Position numbers and translations under genes: made by a program | The notes under the pieces: generated by a model | What the model was told of the DNA's origin: nothing | The model's database searches: none | What the model saw: only the letters and a program-made list of their open reading frames with translations | From: Dehalococcoidia bacterium | GTDB lineage: Bacteria; Chloroflexota; Dehalococcoidia; Lucifugimonadales; Lucifugimonadaceae | Direction: 5' to 3' | Length of the DNA stretch: 35,145 bases | NCBI GenBank assembly: GCA_002728715.1 | Contig: PBVQ01000026.1 | Location: 1-35,145 of the forward strand | Shown: positions 1 to 9,628 of the stretch, in pieces | How positions within the stretch are numbered: the stretch's first letter is position 1 | How the letters are laid out: every line of letters starts with the position of its first letter

Positions 1-962
<962 letters not shown>

Positions 963-1040
963 AAATTGACGTTCTTTCTGTCTACTATTCAGTTTTTAAG
1001 GTACTGCTAAACAATTAAATTCATGTTTAAGCGAAATTCT

Positions 1041-1070
1041 AGTGTATTATTTTTAAAGCCATTAAGTCAA
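1041..1070 (-). promoter_or_regulatory. candidate proximal promoter of the 16S gene
   Basis: On the minus strand a TTGACT -35 (1070-1065) is followed after 18 bases by a TACACT -10 (1046-1041). This would start transcription near 1034, about 70 bases before the mature 16S end. The stretch just upstream is a run of A and T, as expected for an UP-element-like region. The match is by eye only. Confidence 0.45.
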
Positions 1071-1086
1071 TATATACAAAATAAAA

Positions 1087-1116
1087 TTTATACCAAAATA
1101 ATATATTTATTGACAA
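1087..1116 (-). promoter_or_regulatory. candidate distal promoter of the 16S gene
   Basis: Minus-strand TTGTCA (1116-1111), an 18-base spacer, then TATAAA (1092-1087). It lies 46 bases upstream of the proximal candidate; tandem promoters are common for rRNA operons. The same bases read on the plus strand give TTGACA (1110-1115), a possible -35 for the divergent rhodanese gene, although no good -10 lies at the right distance for it. Confidence 0.3.
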
Positions 1117-1207
1117 ATCAAAGACTTTTTTGATTTTTTTATCTGATTTACTGTGTAAAATTACATATATTTATACAATATATTGCATTGGAATGGAGTA
1201 AATTTAA

Positions 1208-1561
1208 ATGCCTAGAAATATACCTGGAGAACCATACACAAGGATTACAGCTAAAGAAGGAAAAGAGTTATTTGATTCAGGAAATTCAGTTATTATAGAC
1301 GTCAGAAGTGAGGATGAATACTTAGCTGGGCATGTAAAAGATTCAATATGGATTCCTGTAGATGACATTATTGATAGGTATTCTGATCTTCCATCTGATA
1401 AAAAATTACTTTTTATTTGTGAAGTTGGTGCTAGATCGGGACTTGCGGCTGAATATGCATCTTCTATGGGCTCAGATAATTCCGACCTTTATAATATAGA
1501 TGAAGGAACTTCGCAGTGGATTAATCAAGGATTACCCCATTCTAAAGGCCAAGAGAAATAA
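1208..1561 (+). CDS. single-domain rhodanese-like sulfurtransferase
   Basis: A 117-residue single rhodanese domain, likely cytoplasmic, that transfers sulfane sulfur or acts as a persulfide carrier. It shows the family landmarks: DVR at 31-33, the GH of the 'AGHV' strand at 41-42, and the active-site loop CEVGAR with the catalytic Cys at 71, followed by the usual C-terminal 'W...GLP' segment. The length is typical of stand-alone rhodaneses. GGAG lies about ten bases before the ATG. It is the first gene of a plus-strand run, and the next gene (PfkB) starts 13 bases after its stop, so the two are probably cotranscribed. The context of methionine/SAM genes hints at sulfur handling, but the substrate cannot be read from the sequence. 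Confidence 0.9.
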   Translation: MPRNIPGEPYTRITAKEGKELFDSGNSVIIDVRSEDEYLAGHVKDSIWIPVDDIIDRYSDLPSDKKLLFICEVGARSGLAAEYASSMGSDNSDLYNIDEGTSQWINQGLPHSKGQEK

Positions 1562-1574
1562 CAGGAATTTAAAT

Positions 1575-2501
1575 TTGTCATTATTAGTAGTTGGTTCCAT
1601 AGCATACGATTCAGTTGAAACTCCATCAGGAAAACGCGAGGATCAACTTGGTGGGTCTGGGTGTTTTTTTTCAGTAGCAGCAAGTTATTTTACTGAAGTT
1701 TCTATAATAGGTGTAATAGGTAAAGATTTTAATGACTCTGACTTAAGATTTCTTCAAGAAAAAAATATTGATATCTCAGGGATTGAAAAAACTGATGGAA
1801 AAACTTTCAGGTGGACCGGAGAATATATGGATGATATCAATACAGCAGTAACATTAGAAACACAACTTAATGTATTTGGTAATTTTAATCCAAAAATTAG
1901 CAATCAACATTCGAAAAAACCATATTTATTTTTAGCTAATATAGACCCAGAGATTCAAAATAAAGTATTAGAAAGCATGAATGTAAAACCCAAATTTGTA
2001 GCCTGCGACACTATGAATTTATGGATAGATATCAAAAAAAACGAACTATTAGATCTAATATCTAAAGTTGATATGTTATTTATAAACCATGAAGAGTCAA
2101 AGCAATTAACTTCTGAAGATAATTCAATAAACATATATGAAAAAGTGAAAACGTATGGATCGAACAATCTTGTAATAAAGTTGGGCGAATTTGGAGCTAA
2201 ACTTTTTTCCAAGAGCAATATTTTTTCTGCTCCTGCTTTTCCTGTAGAAAATGTTGTTGATCCAACCGGTGCAGGAGATTCATTTGCAGGGGGCTTTATG
2301 GGGTATATAGCTAAGCACGGAGAGATTGATTCTGAAACACTAAAAACTGCTACTATAGTAGGAAGCACAATGGCTTCATTCGCTGTTGAGGACTTCGGTA
2401 TCAATAGGTTTAAAAATCTTAAGCAAAGTGATATAAAAGATCGTTTTGAAGAATTCTCTAAATTAACTTATTTTAACCCTATGCACAAACAGCAAACATG
2501 A
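1575..2501 (+). CDS. PfkB-family carbohydrate/nucleoside kinase
   Basis: A 308-residue ribokinase-fold kinase. The N-terminal part has VVGSIAYDSV and the GGSG motif of the substrate pocket. The C-terminal part has the diagnostic DPTGAGDSFAGGF box, whose Asp is the catalytic base and whose GAGD forms the anion hole. I choose the TTG at 1575: AGGA lies eight bases upstream, and translation then begins LSLLVVGS, as expected for the first beta strand. An in-frame ATG at 1500 would overlap the rhodanese gene by 62 bases and add non-homologous residues. From memory, this PfkB subfamily (GKTFRW and LANIDPE motifs) tends to sit beside SAH or MTA metabolism genes. With ahcY and metK directly downstream, an adenosine kinase or related role is plausible but unproven. 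Confidence 0.88.
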   Translation: MSLLVVGSIAYDSVETPSGKREDQLGGSGCFFSVAASYFTEVSIIGVIGKDFNDSDLRFLQEKNIDISGIEKTDGKTFRWTGEYMDDINTAVTLETQLNVFGNFNPKISNQHSKKPYLFLANIDPEIQNKVLESMNVKPKFVACDTMNLWIDIKKNELLDLISKVDMLFINHEESKQLTSEDNSINIYEKVKTYGSNNLVIKLGEFGAKLFSKSNIFSAPAFPVENVVDPTGAGDSFAGGFMGYIAKHGEIDSETLKTATIVGSTMASFAVEDFGINRFKNLKQSDIKDRFEEFSKLTYFNPMHKQQT

Positions 2502-2544
2502 AATAGAATATATTTAGAAATAATTATACTTTAATGGAGATAAC

Positions 2545-3798
2545 ATGGATTACGATATCAAAGATATTAGTCTTGCAAAAAAAGGTTACCTTAGAGCCGA
2601 ATGGGCAGAAAGAGAAATGCCTGTCTTAAGAAAAATAAAGGATAGATTCTATAAAGAAAAACCCTTAAAAGGTATCAAGCTTGCGGGTTGTCTTCATATA
2701 ACAGCAGAAACTGCCAATCTCGCTATGACACTACAAGCTGGAGGTGCAGAACTTACACTTTGTGCTTCAAACCCACTTTCAACACAAGATGATATTGCAG
2801 CTCATCTAGTTGAGAATGGTATACCAATTTTTGCAATAAAAGGTGAAGACTCTAAAACATACTATGAACATATGTCAGCAACTGTTGATACTGCTCCAAA
2901 TATAACAATGGATGACGGAGCAGATGTAGTAGCAATGCTTCATAGCGACAAGCGACATTTACTAGATAATGTTATTGGTGGAATGGAAGAAACAACAACG
3001 GGTGTAATTAGATTAAAAGCTCTTTCTAATGAGAAAAAGTTAATGTATCCGGTAGTAGCTGTAAACGACTCACAAACTAAGCACATGTTTGATAATAGAT
3101 ATGGGACAGGCCAAAGTACATTAGATGGAATCATAAGAGCAACTAATATTCTAATTACTGGAAAAACTGTCGTTACAATCGGATATGGTTGGTGCGGAAA
3201 AGGTTTTGCAATGAGAGCAAAAGGAATGGGAGCACACACGGTTGTTTGCGAAGTTGATCCTGTAAAAGCATTAGAAGCAGTTATGGATGGACATCAGGTT
3301 ATGTCTATGAATGAAGCTAGTTCAATAGGTGACATTTTCCTAACTGTTACAGGAGGCATGAGCGCTGTTGACAAGCATCATTTTGAAAAAATGAAAGATG
3401 GAGCTATAGTTGCTAAATCAGGTCATTTCAACGTAGAAATCAATATAGATTCTTTAGAAAAAATGTGTGAATCCAAAAGACAAATAAGAGAATTTGTTGA
3501 AGAATATACAGTTGAAGATGGTAGAAAGATTTTTATTTTGGGCGAAGGTAGATTAATTAATCTATCTGCAGCAGAAGGACATCCGCCGAGTGTAATGGAT
3601 ATGTCTTTTGCAAATCAAGCATTAGCTGGAGAATACATAGTAAAAAATCATAAAACTTTATCTCCTGAAGTTTACACTTTGCCAAATGATGTTGATTCTG
3701 AAATTGCTAGATTAAAGCTAACTGCTATGAATATGTCATTCGATACTCTTACAGCAGAGCAAGATAAATACTTAAATAGTTGGGAGTTAGGAACCTAA
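2545..3798 (+). CDS. ahcY: adenosylhomocysteinase (S-adenosyl-L-homocysteine hydrolase)
   Basis: NAD-dependent hydrolysis of SAH to homocysteine and adenosine, relieving product inhibition of methyltransferases. The 417 residues match the shorter form common in archaea and many bacteria, which lacks the insert of the approximately 470-residue proteobacterial form. Visible signatures are CLHITAETA (His51), the [11 protein letters not shown] block, DDGADVV at 123-129, [14 protein letters not shown] near 182-195, and the NAD-binding glycine motif GYGWCGKG at 213-220. The C-terminus ends with the usual [11 protein letters not shown] helix. GGAGA lies five bases ahead of the ATG. The metK gene begins 11 bases after the stop. 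I see no SAH or SAM riboswitch in the 43-base gap upstream. Confidence 0.97.
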   Translation: MDYDIKDISLAKKGYLRAEWAEREMPVLRKIKDRFYKEKPLKGIKLAGCLHITAETANLAMTLQAGGAELTLCASNPLSTQDDIAAHLVENGIPIFAIKGEDSKTYYEHMSATVDTAPNITMDDGADVVAMLHSDKRHLLDNVIGGMEETTTGVIRLKALSNEKKLMYPVVAVNDSQTKHMFDNRYGTGQSTLDGIIRATNILITGKTVVTIGYGWCGKGFAMRAKGMGAHTVVCEVDPVKALEAVMDGHQVMSMNEASSIGDIFLTVTGGMSAVDKHHFEKMKDGAIVAKSGHFNVEINIDSLEKMCESKRQIREFVEEYTVEDGRKIFILGEGRLINLSAAEGHPPSVMDMSFANQALAGEYIVKNHKTLSPEVYTLPNDVDSEIARLKLTAMNMSFDTLTAEQDKYLNSWELGT

Positions 3799-3809
3799 TA
3801 GGAAAAAAA

Positions 3810-4991
3810 ATGAATAATAATAACTACTTACTTACATCTGAATCTGTTTCTGGAGGACACCCAGACAAAATGTGTGATCAAATCTCAGATTCTATTCTCG
3901 ATGCATATTTAGAGCAAGATCCATTGAGCCGAGTAGCATGCGAAACATCAATTACTACAGGCTTGGTATTAGTTTTTGGAGAAATAACGTCTAAAGCTAA
4001 AGTTGATATAAAAAATATTGTAAAAGAAACTATAAAAAATATCGGATATGATAAACCAAGTTATGGCTTCGATTCTGAAAGTTGTTCCATTCTTATTGCA
4101 CTGGATGAGCAATCTAGCGATATTTCAGCCGGGGTAACAGACTCACTAGAAACAAGAGAAACTGATAGCCAAGAAGTTGGCGCTGGAGACCAAGGGATGA
4201 TGATAGGTTATGCAACTAATGAAACAAAGCCTTTGATGCCTTTACCTATTTTTCTAGCTCATGAATTAACAAAAGAGATGACTAATGCTATGAAAAATAA
4301 AACGATTAAGTACTTAAGACCCGATTCAAAAAGTCAAGTAACAGTTGAATATAATTCCGATCATGTACCTCAGAGAGTTGACACTATAGTAATTTCTACT
4401 CAACATGACCCTGATGTAAATAATGAAACCATACATCAAGATATAAAAAATAAGATTATAAAAAAAATAATTCCTGATAATTTGATTGATGACAACACCA
4501 AATATTTTATAAATCCCTCAGGAAGATTCGTGATTGGGGGGCCTGTTGGTGATGCAGGATTGACAGGTAGAAAAATTATTGTTGATACATATGGTGGTAG
4601 TGCAAGGCATGGAGGAGGTGCTTTTTCAGGAAAAGACCCAACTAAAGTTGATAGGTCTGCGGCGTATGCTGCTAGATGGGTTGCAAAAAACATTGTTGGA
4701 TCTAAATTAGCCGATAAAGCAGAAGTTCAATTATCATATGCTATTGGTGTTTCTAGACCAATATCAATACAAATTGACACTAAGGGAACTTCAAAAATAA
4801 GTGAAGGAAAATTAGTTGATATTGTTAATGAGGTTTTTGACCTTAGGCCTCAATCAATTATAGATCATTTCAACCTTAGAAGGCCTATATACAAACAAAC
4901 CGCTGCATATGGACATTTTGGAAGAGATGACCTAGAACTACCTTGGGAAAAATTAGATAAGGTTGAATCTCTATCAAAAGCTTTAGAATAA
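3810..4991 (+). CDS. metK: S-adenosylmethionine synthetase
   Basis: Makes S-adenosylmethionine from ATP and methionine; 393 residues, the usual size. Landmarks: the N-terminal [12 protein letters not shown] (His17, Asp19) that binds ATP/Mg, [12 protein letters not shown] in the first third, and the glycine-rich P-loop-like segment [19 protein letters not shown]. The start is the ATG at 3810, preceded by AGGA. The upstream in-frame ATG at 3780 lies inside ahcY and adds ten residues not seen in MetK proteins. One small oddity is SVSGG where most MetK proteins read SVSEG. Cotranscribed with ahcY (11-base gap). With AhcY it forms the core of the activated methyl cycle. Confidence 0.97.
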   Translation: MNNNNYLLTSESVSGGHPDKMCDQISDSILDAYLEQDPLSRVACETSITTGLVLVFGEITSKAKVDIKNIVKETIKNIGYDKPSYGFDSESCSILIALDEQSSDISAGVTDSLETRETDSQEVGAGDQGMMIGYATNETKPLMPLPIFLAHELTKEMTNAMKNKTIKYLRPDSKSQVTVEYNSDHVPQRVDTIVISTQHDPDVNNETIHQDIKNKIIKKIIPDNLIDDNTKYFINPSGRFVIGGPVGDAGLTGRKIIVDTYGGSARHGGGAFSGKDPTKVDRSAAYAARWVAKNIVGSKLADKAEVQLSYAIGVSRPISIQIDTKGTSKISEGKLVDIVNEVFDLRPQSIIDHFNLRRPIYKQTAAYGHFGRDDLELPWEKLDKVESLSKALE

Positions 4992-5005
4992 AAACTTAGT
5001 TTTAT

Positions 5006-6421
5006 ATGAATCCAAATACAAAAATTAAATTTGGAACTGATGGTTGGAGAGACACTTATCAGGAAAATTTTAATGAGAAAAATATAAAACTTTGCATTAT
5101 TGGTCTGATTAAGCATATATTAAACCAATCGATTCAATCTAAACCCGTCGTGGTTGGATACGATAGCAGGTACAAATCTAAGGAATTTGCTGAAATTGTT
5201 GTAAGTACTCTAAATGAACATAATATACAAACATTTTCATTTGATTCATTCGCACCTACCCCCGCTTGTAGTATTGCAGTAAAACATTATCAAGCTAGTT
5301 ATGGAGTAATGATTACCGCAAGTCACAACTCTAAGGAATGGAATGGAATAAAAATAAAATACAAAAATGGTGGTTCTGCCCCTGAAAAAGATATAAAAGA
5401 AATTGAAAAAAATATTTACTCAGGTATAAATATTCAGAAAAGTTATGATATAAGTTCAAACTTAGATACAAAATTCGATGTTCATTCATTATATATAAAA
5501 AAAATATTTGAAAATTTTGATATTGATTCTGTTAATGGAAAATTGAAAATTGTTGTAGATTACATGCATGGTTCTGGGTCAAATTTAGTAAAAAAAATTC
5601 TAAAAAATACCAGTCATGAAGTAATTGAAATACGTGAAAATTTTAATCCAGAATTCCCAAATATGGTACAACCAGAACCGATTGAAAAAAACTTAAAGCC
5701 ATTGATGGATTATATAAAAGAAAATAATGCTGATCTTGGGATTGCATTCGATGGAGATGCTGACAGATTAGGAATTGTTGATGAAAAAGGCAATTATATT
5801 TCTACTTTGAATGTATTTTCAATACTGTCAGATCATATTCTTAGTGATGAAAAGAGCCTAACATCAATAGTATGCAATATAAATATGTCTTCAACAGTAG
5901 AAAAAATTGGAGAAAAATATAATTGCAAGATAATACGAACCCCAGTTGGTTTTAAAAATATTGCCCCAATATTTGAAGAAAAGAAATCAATCTTGGGTGG
6001 AGAAGAAAGTGGAGGATATGCATTTAGAAATCATATTCCCGAAAGAGATGGGATTTTATCTGCGCTATACTTTTTACAGTCTATGATAAAAAGTAACCAA
6101 TCTCCAAGTAATCTGCTTGATAAATTACATAAAGAGTTTGGTTATAAAATTTATCACAGAATTGACAAAGAAATTCATCCTGAAATATTTGAAGATATTA
6201 GAAAAAATATACTTTTATTAAAACCAGAATACATAGGAAAATTTAAAGTTTTAGGAATCGACACCCTTGATGGGATAAAATTTTTTATTGATGATGATTC
6301 CTGGGTATCTATTAGAGTGTCAGGGACAGAACCACTACTAAGAATATACATTGAAACAAAAGATTACAAAAATATTGAGGAAATATCAAATTCAATAATG
6401 AAAGACTTAGGGATAAAATAG
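5006..6421 (+). CDS. phosphoglucomutase/phosphomannomutase family protein
   Basis: A 471-residue alpha-D-phosphohexomutase interconverting hexose-1- and -6-phosphates. All four domains are recognisable in order: the substrate start FGTDGWRD near residue 9; the phosphoserine loop TASHN with the catalytic Ser near 105; the metal loop AFDGDADRLGI near 249-259; the sugar loop GGEESGGYAF near 332; and the phosphate-binding loop RVSGTEPLLRI near 442. Substrate preference (glucose, mannose or glucosamine) cannot be decided. It starts 14 bases after metK with no good Shine-Dalgarno sequence, so it may be a distal operon member. A GDP-mannose role is an appealing link to the PimA-like glycosyltransferase further on, but that is only inference. 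The stop codon directly abuts a convergent tRNA-Leu gene. Confidence 0.92.
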   Translation: MNPNTKIKFGTDGWRDTYQENFNEKNIKLCIIGLIKHILNQSIQSKPVVVGYDSRYKSKEFAEIVVSTLNEHNIQTFSFDSFAPTPACSIAVKHYQASYGVMITASHNSKEWNGIKIKYKNGGSAPEKDIKEIEKNIYSGINIQKSYDISSNLDTKFDVHSLYIKKIFENFDIDSVNGKLKIVVDYMHGSGSNLVKKILKNTSHEVIEIRENFNPEFPNMVQPEPIEKNLKPLMDYIKENNADLGIAFDGDADRLGIVDEKGNYISTLNVFSILSDHILSDEKSLTSIVCNINMSSTVEKIGEKYNCKIIRTPVGFKNIAPIFEEKKSILGGEESGGYAFRNHIPERDGILSALYFLQSMIKSNQSPSNLLDKLHKEFGYKIYHRIDKEIHPEIFEDIRKNILLLKPEYIGKFKVLGIDTLDGIKFFIDDDSWVSIRVSGTEPLLRIYIETKDYKNIEEISNSIMKDLGIK

Positions 6422-6509
6422 TGGTACCGAGGGTGGGATTCGAACCCACACGCCATTTTACTGGCGGCGGGTTTTAAGCCCGCTGCGTCTGCCATTCCGC
6501 CACCTCGGC
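6422..6509 (-). tRNA. tRNA-Leu (anticodon UAA)
   Basis: The minus strand folds as a class II tRNA: acceptor GCCGAGG pairs with CCTCGGT (first pair G-U), D-arm TGGCGGAATGGCAGACGC, anticodon loop CTTAAAA on a GCGGG/CCCGC stem giving anticodon TAA, a long variable arm typical of leucine, T-loop GTTCGAATC, and discriminator A followed by an encoded CCA (6424-6422). It reads UUA codons, frequent in this AT-rich genome. The CCA end is adjacent to the stop codon of the convergent phosphohexomutase gene, leaving no space between them. Confidence 0.97.
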
Positions 6510-6612
6510 AAATAAATGATATTGTAATTATAATCATTTATAAAATAATTATAAATATCCGAAATTAATGATACAAATATAATATAAATTAATAAACATA
6601 AATAATAAAAAA
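6510..6612. other. AT-rich intergenic region between tRNA-Leu and mtaP
   Basis: A 103-base divergent spacer almost entirely of A and T. It must hold the promoters for tRNA-Leu (minus) and mtaP (plus). A TATAAT can be read on the minus strand at 6532-6527 and on the plus strand at 6529-6534, but with no convincing -35 for either. No RNA gene or ORF is visible. Confidence 0.4.
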
Positions 6613-7503
6613 ATGAACTCAAAAATTGGAATAATTGGTGGAACAGGGCTATATGACTTAGAAGGATTTACTGATCAACAGTGGTTGAAAGTTAGTTCAA
6701 ATTTTGGAAATCCTTCTGATAGATTACTATTCGGAAAATTAAATGACCATGAGATAGTTTTTTTACCTAGACATGCAAGAGGTCACACAATTTCGCCTAG
6801 CGACATTAACTATAGGGCAAATATTGAAGCATTAAAAAACTCTGGAGTAGATAGAATAATTTCTTTATCAGCTGTAGGGTCTCTAAATATTAACATCAAA
6901 CCTGGATCATTTGTAATTGTAGATCAATATATTGATAGAACTTATCTCAGACAAAATTCTTTTTTTGAGAAAGGTTTTGTAGTTCATGTAAGTATGGCTG
7001 AACCTACTTGTAAAATAATGAATAAAGTAATTTATGACTCCGCTAAGCAACTAAATATTAAGGTACATGACTCAGGCACATACGTAGTTATAGAAGGACC
7101 CCAATTCTCAACAAAAGCTGAATCAAACTATTTCCGAAAAATGGGAGCTGATATTATAGGAATGACAAATATGCCTGAGGCAAAATTAGCTAGAGAAGCT
7201 GAAATCGCGTACTCTACTATTGCTCTTGTAACTGACTATGATTGTTGGCACGATGATCATGAAAACGTTAGTACCAATTCAATATTAGATACTCTTTCAA
7301 AAAATACAGATAATGCAAAAAAACTAATCTCAAAAATCATACCAATTATATCTAATTTGAAAGCACCATTTTCTTGCGGCAGTCATAATTCACTTGAGCA
7401 TGCTGTTGCAACTTCAAAAGAATATAGAGACGAAAAAGAAATGAAAAAAATAAGTAATATTGCTGGTCGAATAATTGATAAAAAAGGTTGGAATAACAAA
7501 TGA
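6613..7503 (+). CDS. mtnP: S-methyl-5'-thioadenosine phosphorylase
   Basis: Phosphorolysis of methylthioadenosine to adenine and 5-methylthioribose-1-phosphate; 296 residues, cytoplasmic. It carries the PNP/MTAP family-2 landmarks: IGIIGGTGLYD at the start, LPRHARGHTISPSDINYRAN, the MAEPTC segment, IEGPQFSTKAES, and GADIIGMTNMPEAKLAREA. The base-recognition strand reads TDYDCW. The Asp residues there favour 6-aminopurines, pointing to MTAP rather than a guanosine/inosine phosphorylase. The start has no Shine-Dalgarno site. The stop overlaps the next start by four bases (ATGA), so the sugar-acid dehydratase-like gene downstream is translationally coupled. With metK and ahcY nearby it completes a set of SAM-product enzymes. 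Confidence 0.94.
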   Translation: MNSKIGIIGGTGLYDLEGFTDQQWLKVSSNFGNPSDRLLFGKLNDHEIVFLPRHARGHTISPSDINYRANIEALKNSGVDRIISLSAVGSLNINIKPGSFVIVDQYIDRTYLRQNSFFEKGFVVHVSMAEPTCKIMNKVIYDSAKQLNIKVHDSGTYVVIEGPQFSTKAESNYFRKMGADIIGMTNMPEAKLAREAEIAYSTIALVTDYDCWHDDHENVSTNSILDTLSKNTDNAKKLISKIIPIISNLKAPFSCGSHNSLEHAVATSKEYRDEKEMKKISNIAGRIIDKKGWNNK

Positions 7504-8702
7504 AAATAACTAAATTAGAAATTCTAAAAATTCCTCCAAGTTGGGTATGGTTAAAAATTCATACTGATACAGAAATTTTTGGCATAGGAGAACCATATCT
7601 TGAAAATCATCCCGAACCTGTAATTTCTGAAGTTATGAGACTAGAAAATATCTTAATTGGTGAAGATCCTACAAATGTTGAAAAATTGTGGAAAAAAATG
7701 TATGAACATAGCGCTGGGTACTATGGTGGGCCAATTAAAATGAGTGCAATAAGTGGGATAGATATAGCTTTATGGGATATTGCGGGCAAAGCTGCAGGTT
7801 TACCAATATATAAAATGCTAGGCGGTAAAGTTCATGAAAAAATTAAAATTTATAGAGCATTAGGACATGAAATGCCACACTTTGTGGAACCTGGTGATCC
7901 ATATATGGCAGATAAACGAAACGCAAAAGTTTTTTTTAGTAATTTTTATAACGTAAAGCCTGAAATGTATAAAATTGCAGCTGAGGTATTAACTGAAGAA
8001 TGGGGATTTAAGGCATTAAAAATGCATATTTCCTTAGGAGACGAATTAGAGTCTACAAATAAAGTTGATGAAATAGTAAAACGATTTGTTGCAGCCAAAG
8101 AAGGGGTTGGCAAAGATATTGATATTGCAATAGATATTCATAACCCAAATCCGATTATAGGAAAGCAACTCATTAAGGCATTAGAACCTCATAGACCATT
8201 ATTTATCGAAGAACCAATGCCTGTTGAAAGAGTTGATATTCTTAGGGATGTAAAAAATGATACATATGGGACTATAGCAGCTGGAGAAAGATGGATGGGC
8301 AAATGGATATTCTTTGATGCATTAAAACAAAATTCTATTAATGTTATGCAACCTGATATATGTCATGCAGGTGGAATCACTGAATCAAAAAAAATAGCAT
8401 CAATCGGAGAAGCTGCTTATGCAAAACTCGCACTACACTGCCCACTAAGTATTGTGGCGTTAGCTGCATGTTTTCAAGTTGATGCATGTACAACAAACTT
8501 CCTCATACAAGAGCATAACGAAGTGAATGATTTTCGAAAAGATAACAAAACTATTATTGGTAACGGATATATAAAAGATCCATATGTTCTTGATAGAGAT
8601 GGATGTATAAATGTCGGTGATAAACCAGGACTGGGAATAGAACTCAACGATGATGGTCTTGAAAAAATAATGTCAAAAAAATGGAGCACTATTAGAGGAT
8701 AG
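7500..8702 (+). CDS. mandelate racemase/muconate lactonizing enzyme family protein, galactonate-dehydratase-like
   Basis: A 400-residue enolase-superfamily enzyme; family members abstract a proton alpha to a carboxylate, usually dehydrating sugar acids. It resembles DgoD: N-terminal capping domain starting MKITKLEILKIPP, GGPIKMSAISGIDIALWDI near 77-94, then the barrel. Metal ligands are visible as D212 in DIHNPN (with H214, the position used as acid in DgoD), E237 or E238 in FIEEP, and E263 in AGER. His313 in LHCPLS matches the catalytic base. An insert near 125-155 (PHFVEPGDPY and following) is longer than in DgoD. Physiological substrate unknown: galactonate, mannonate or another acid sugar. 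Coupled to mtnP by a four-base overlap and followed by an EamA transporter. Confidence 0.88.
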   Translation: MKITKLEILKIPPSWVWLKIHTDTEIFGIGEPYLENHPEPVISEVMRLENILIGEDPTNVEKLWKKMYEHSAGYYGGPIKMSAISGIDIALWDIAGKAAGLPIYKMLGGKVHEKIKIYRALGHEMPHFVEPGDPYMADKRNAKVFFSNFYNVKPEMYKIAAEVLTEEWGFKALKMHISLGDELESTNKVDEIVKRFVAAKEGVGKDIDIAIDIHNPNPIIGKQLIKALEPHRPLFIEEPMPVERVDILRDVKNDTYGTIAAGERWMGKWIFFDALKQNSINVMQPDICHAGGITESKKIASIGEAAYAKLALHCPLSIVALAACFQVDACTTNFLIQEHNEVNDFRKDNKTIIGNGYIKDPYVLDRDGCINVGDKPGLGIELNDDGLEKIMSKKWSTIRG

Positions 8703-8714
8703 GATTTTAAGACT

Positions 8715-9626
8715 TTGGAACTTTGGATAATTTTTTCAATTTTAAATCCTATTATTTTTGCCATTGTTAATATTACTGATAAAAGAGTATTATCTGAATT
8801 TAATCTTTCTATTAAGAGTTTTAATTTATTTGTTGGACTAAGCCAAGGAATTATAGGTATATTTTTATTCTTATTAAACTTTCCTGAAAATTTAACCCTT
8901 AAACTTTTATTAATTGGGTGTTCAATAGGAGCATTACAAGGCATAGGATTAATTATTATGTTTTGGATGATACAAAAAACTGAACCTTCTAGAGTTTCAA
9001 CTATAATGTCTACATATCCTATATACGTAGCAATTATGGGGGTAATTATATTTAATGAAATACTAAGTATTCTAAACTGGGTTGCAATAATTCTTGCAAT
9101 AACTGGTACAATAATTGCTTCTTTAAGATTTTCAGAGCAAAAGAAAAAAAACAATCAATTATTTGAGCCATTGCTTCTTTTACTAGTCATAAGTGCTATA
9201 TTAATTGGAACATCACACTTAATCACTAAATCAATAAGCGAAGAATTTTCACCCTACCAGATTGTTTCAATGAGAGGTATTGGAATATCAATTACAATGA
9301 TGGCTTTATTTCTTAGAAAAGATTCCTTAAGAGATCTTTTTAGTTTTATCCTAGTACCAAAAAGATCATTATGGTTAATATCAAGTCAAGGTCTTGCTCC
9401 AGTATTTGGCCATTTATCAATAACCTACGCAATATCAAATGGACCAGTAGCGCTTGTATCAACAATCACAAGTTCTAGAACTGTTTTTATTTTCATAATC
9501 AGCTTAATTGGTTCGTATATAACTCCAAAATTAGTTCATGAAAAATTTATTTTCCCAGATATAATTTTTAAGTTTATTTCGGTATTAATGGTTATAGCTT
9601 CTATAATTATGATCACCTATTTATAA
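8715..9626 (+). CDS. EamA/DMT-family membrane transporter
   Basis: A 303-residue integral membrane protein with about ten hydrophobic segments arranged as two EamA repeats (roughly residues 3-135 and 150-300), typical of drug/metabolite transporters in the inner membrane. The first repeat ends with a conserved 'NWVAIILAITGTIIAS' helix. The start is TTG at 8715, with AGGA ten bases upstream (8701-8704); no ATG is available nearby. Twelve bases separate it from the sugar-acid enzyme stop, so the two are likely cotranscribed, suggesting import or export of that enzyme's substrate. Its stop lies only two bases from the end of the convergent LDH2 gene. Confidence 0.85.
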   Translation: MELWIIFSILNPIIFAIVNITDKRVLSEFNLSIKSFNLFVGLSQGIIGIFLFLLNFPENLTLKLLLIGCSIGALQGIGLIIMFWMIQKTEPSRVSTIMSTYPIYVAIMGVIIFNEILSILNWVAIILAITGTIIASLRFSEQKKKNNQLFEPLLLLLVISAILIGTSHLITKSISEEFSPYQIVSMRGIGISITMMALFLRKDSLRDLFSFILVPKRSLWLISSQGLAPVFGHLSITYAISNGPVALVSTITSSRTVFIFIISLIGSYITPKLVHEKFIFPDIIFKFISVLMVIASIIMITYL

Positions 9627-9628
9627 AA

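Noticed and set aside
1500-1574. ATG-started extension of the PfkB gene overlapping the rhodanese gene
   Set aside because: The extra 25 residues precede the first conserved strand and lie within the rhodanese coding region; TTG at 1575 has AGGA at proper spacing.
2502-2544. SAH/SAM riboswitch ahead of ahcY and metK
   Set aside because: Only 43 and 11 bases are available, with no paired structure resembling those riboswitch classes.
3780-3809. Ten-residue N-terminal extension of MetK
   Set aside because: It lies inside ahcY, and the MetK family begins just before TSESVS; the ATG at 3810 has an AGGA site.
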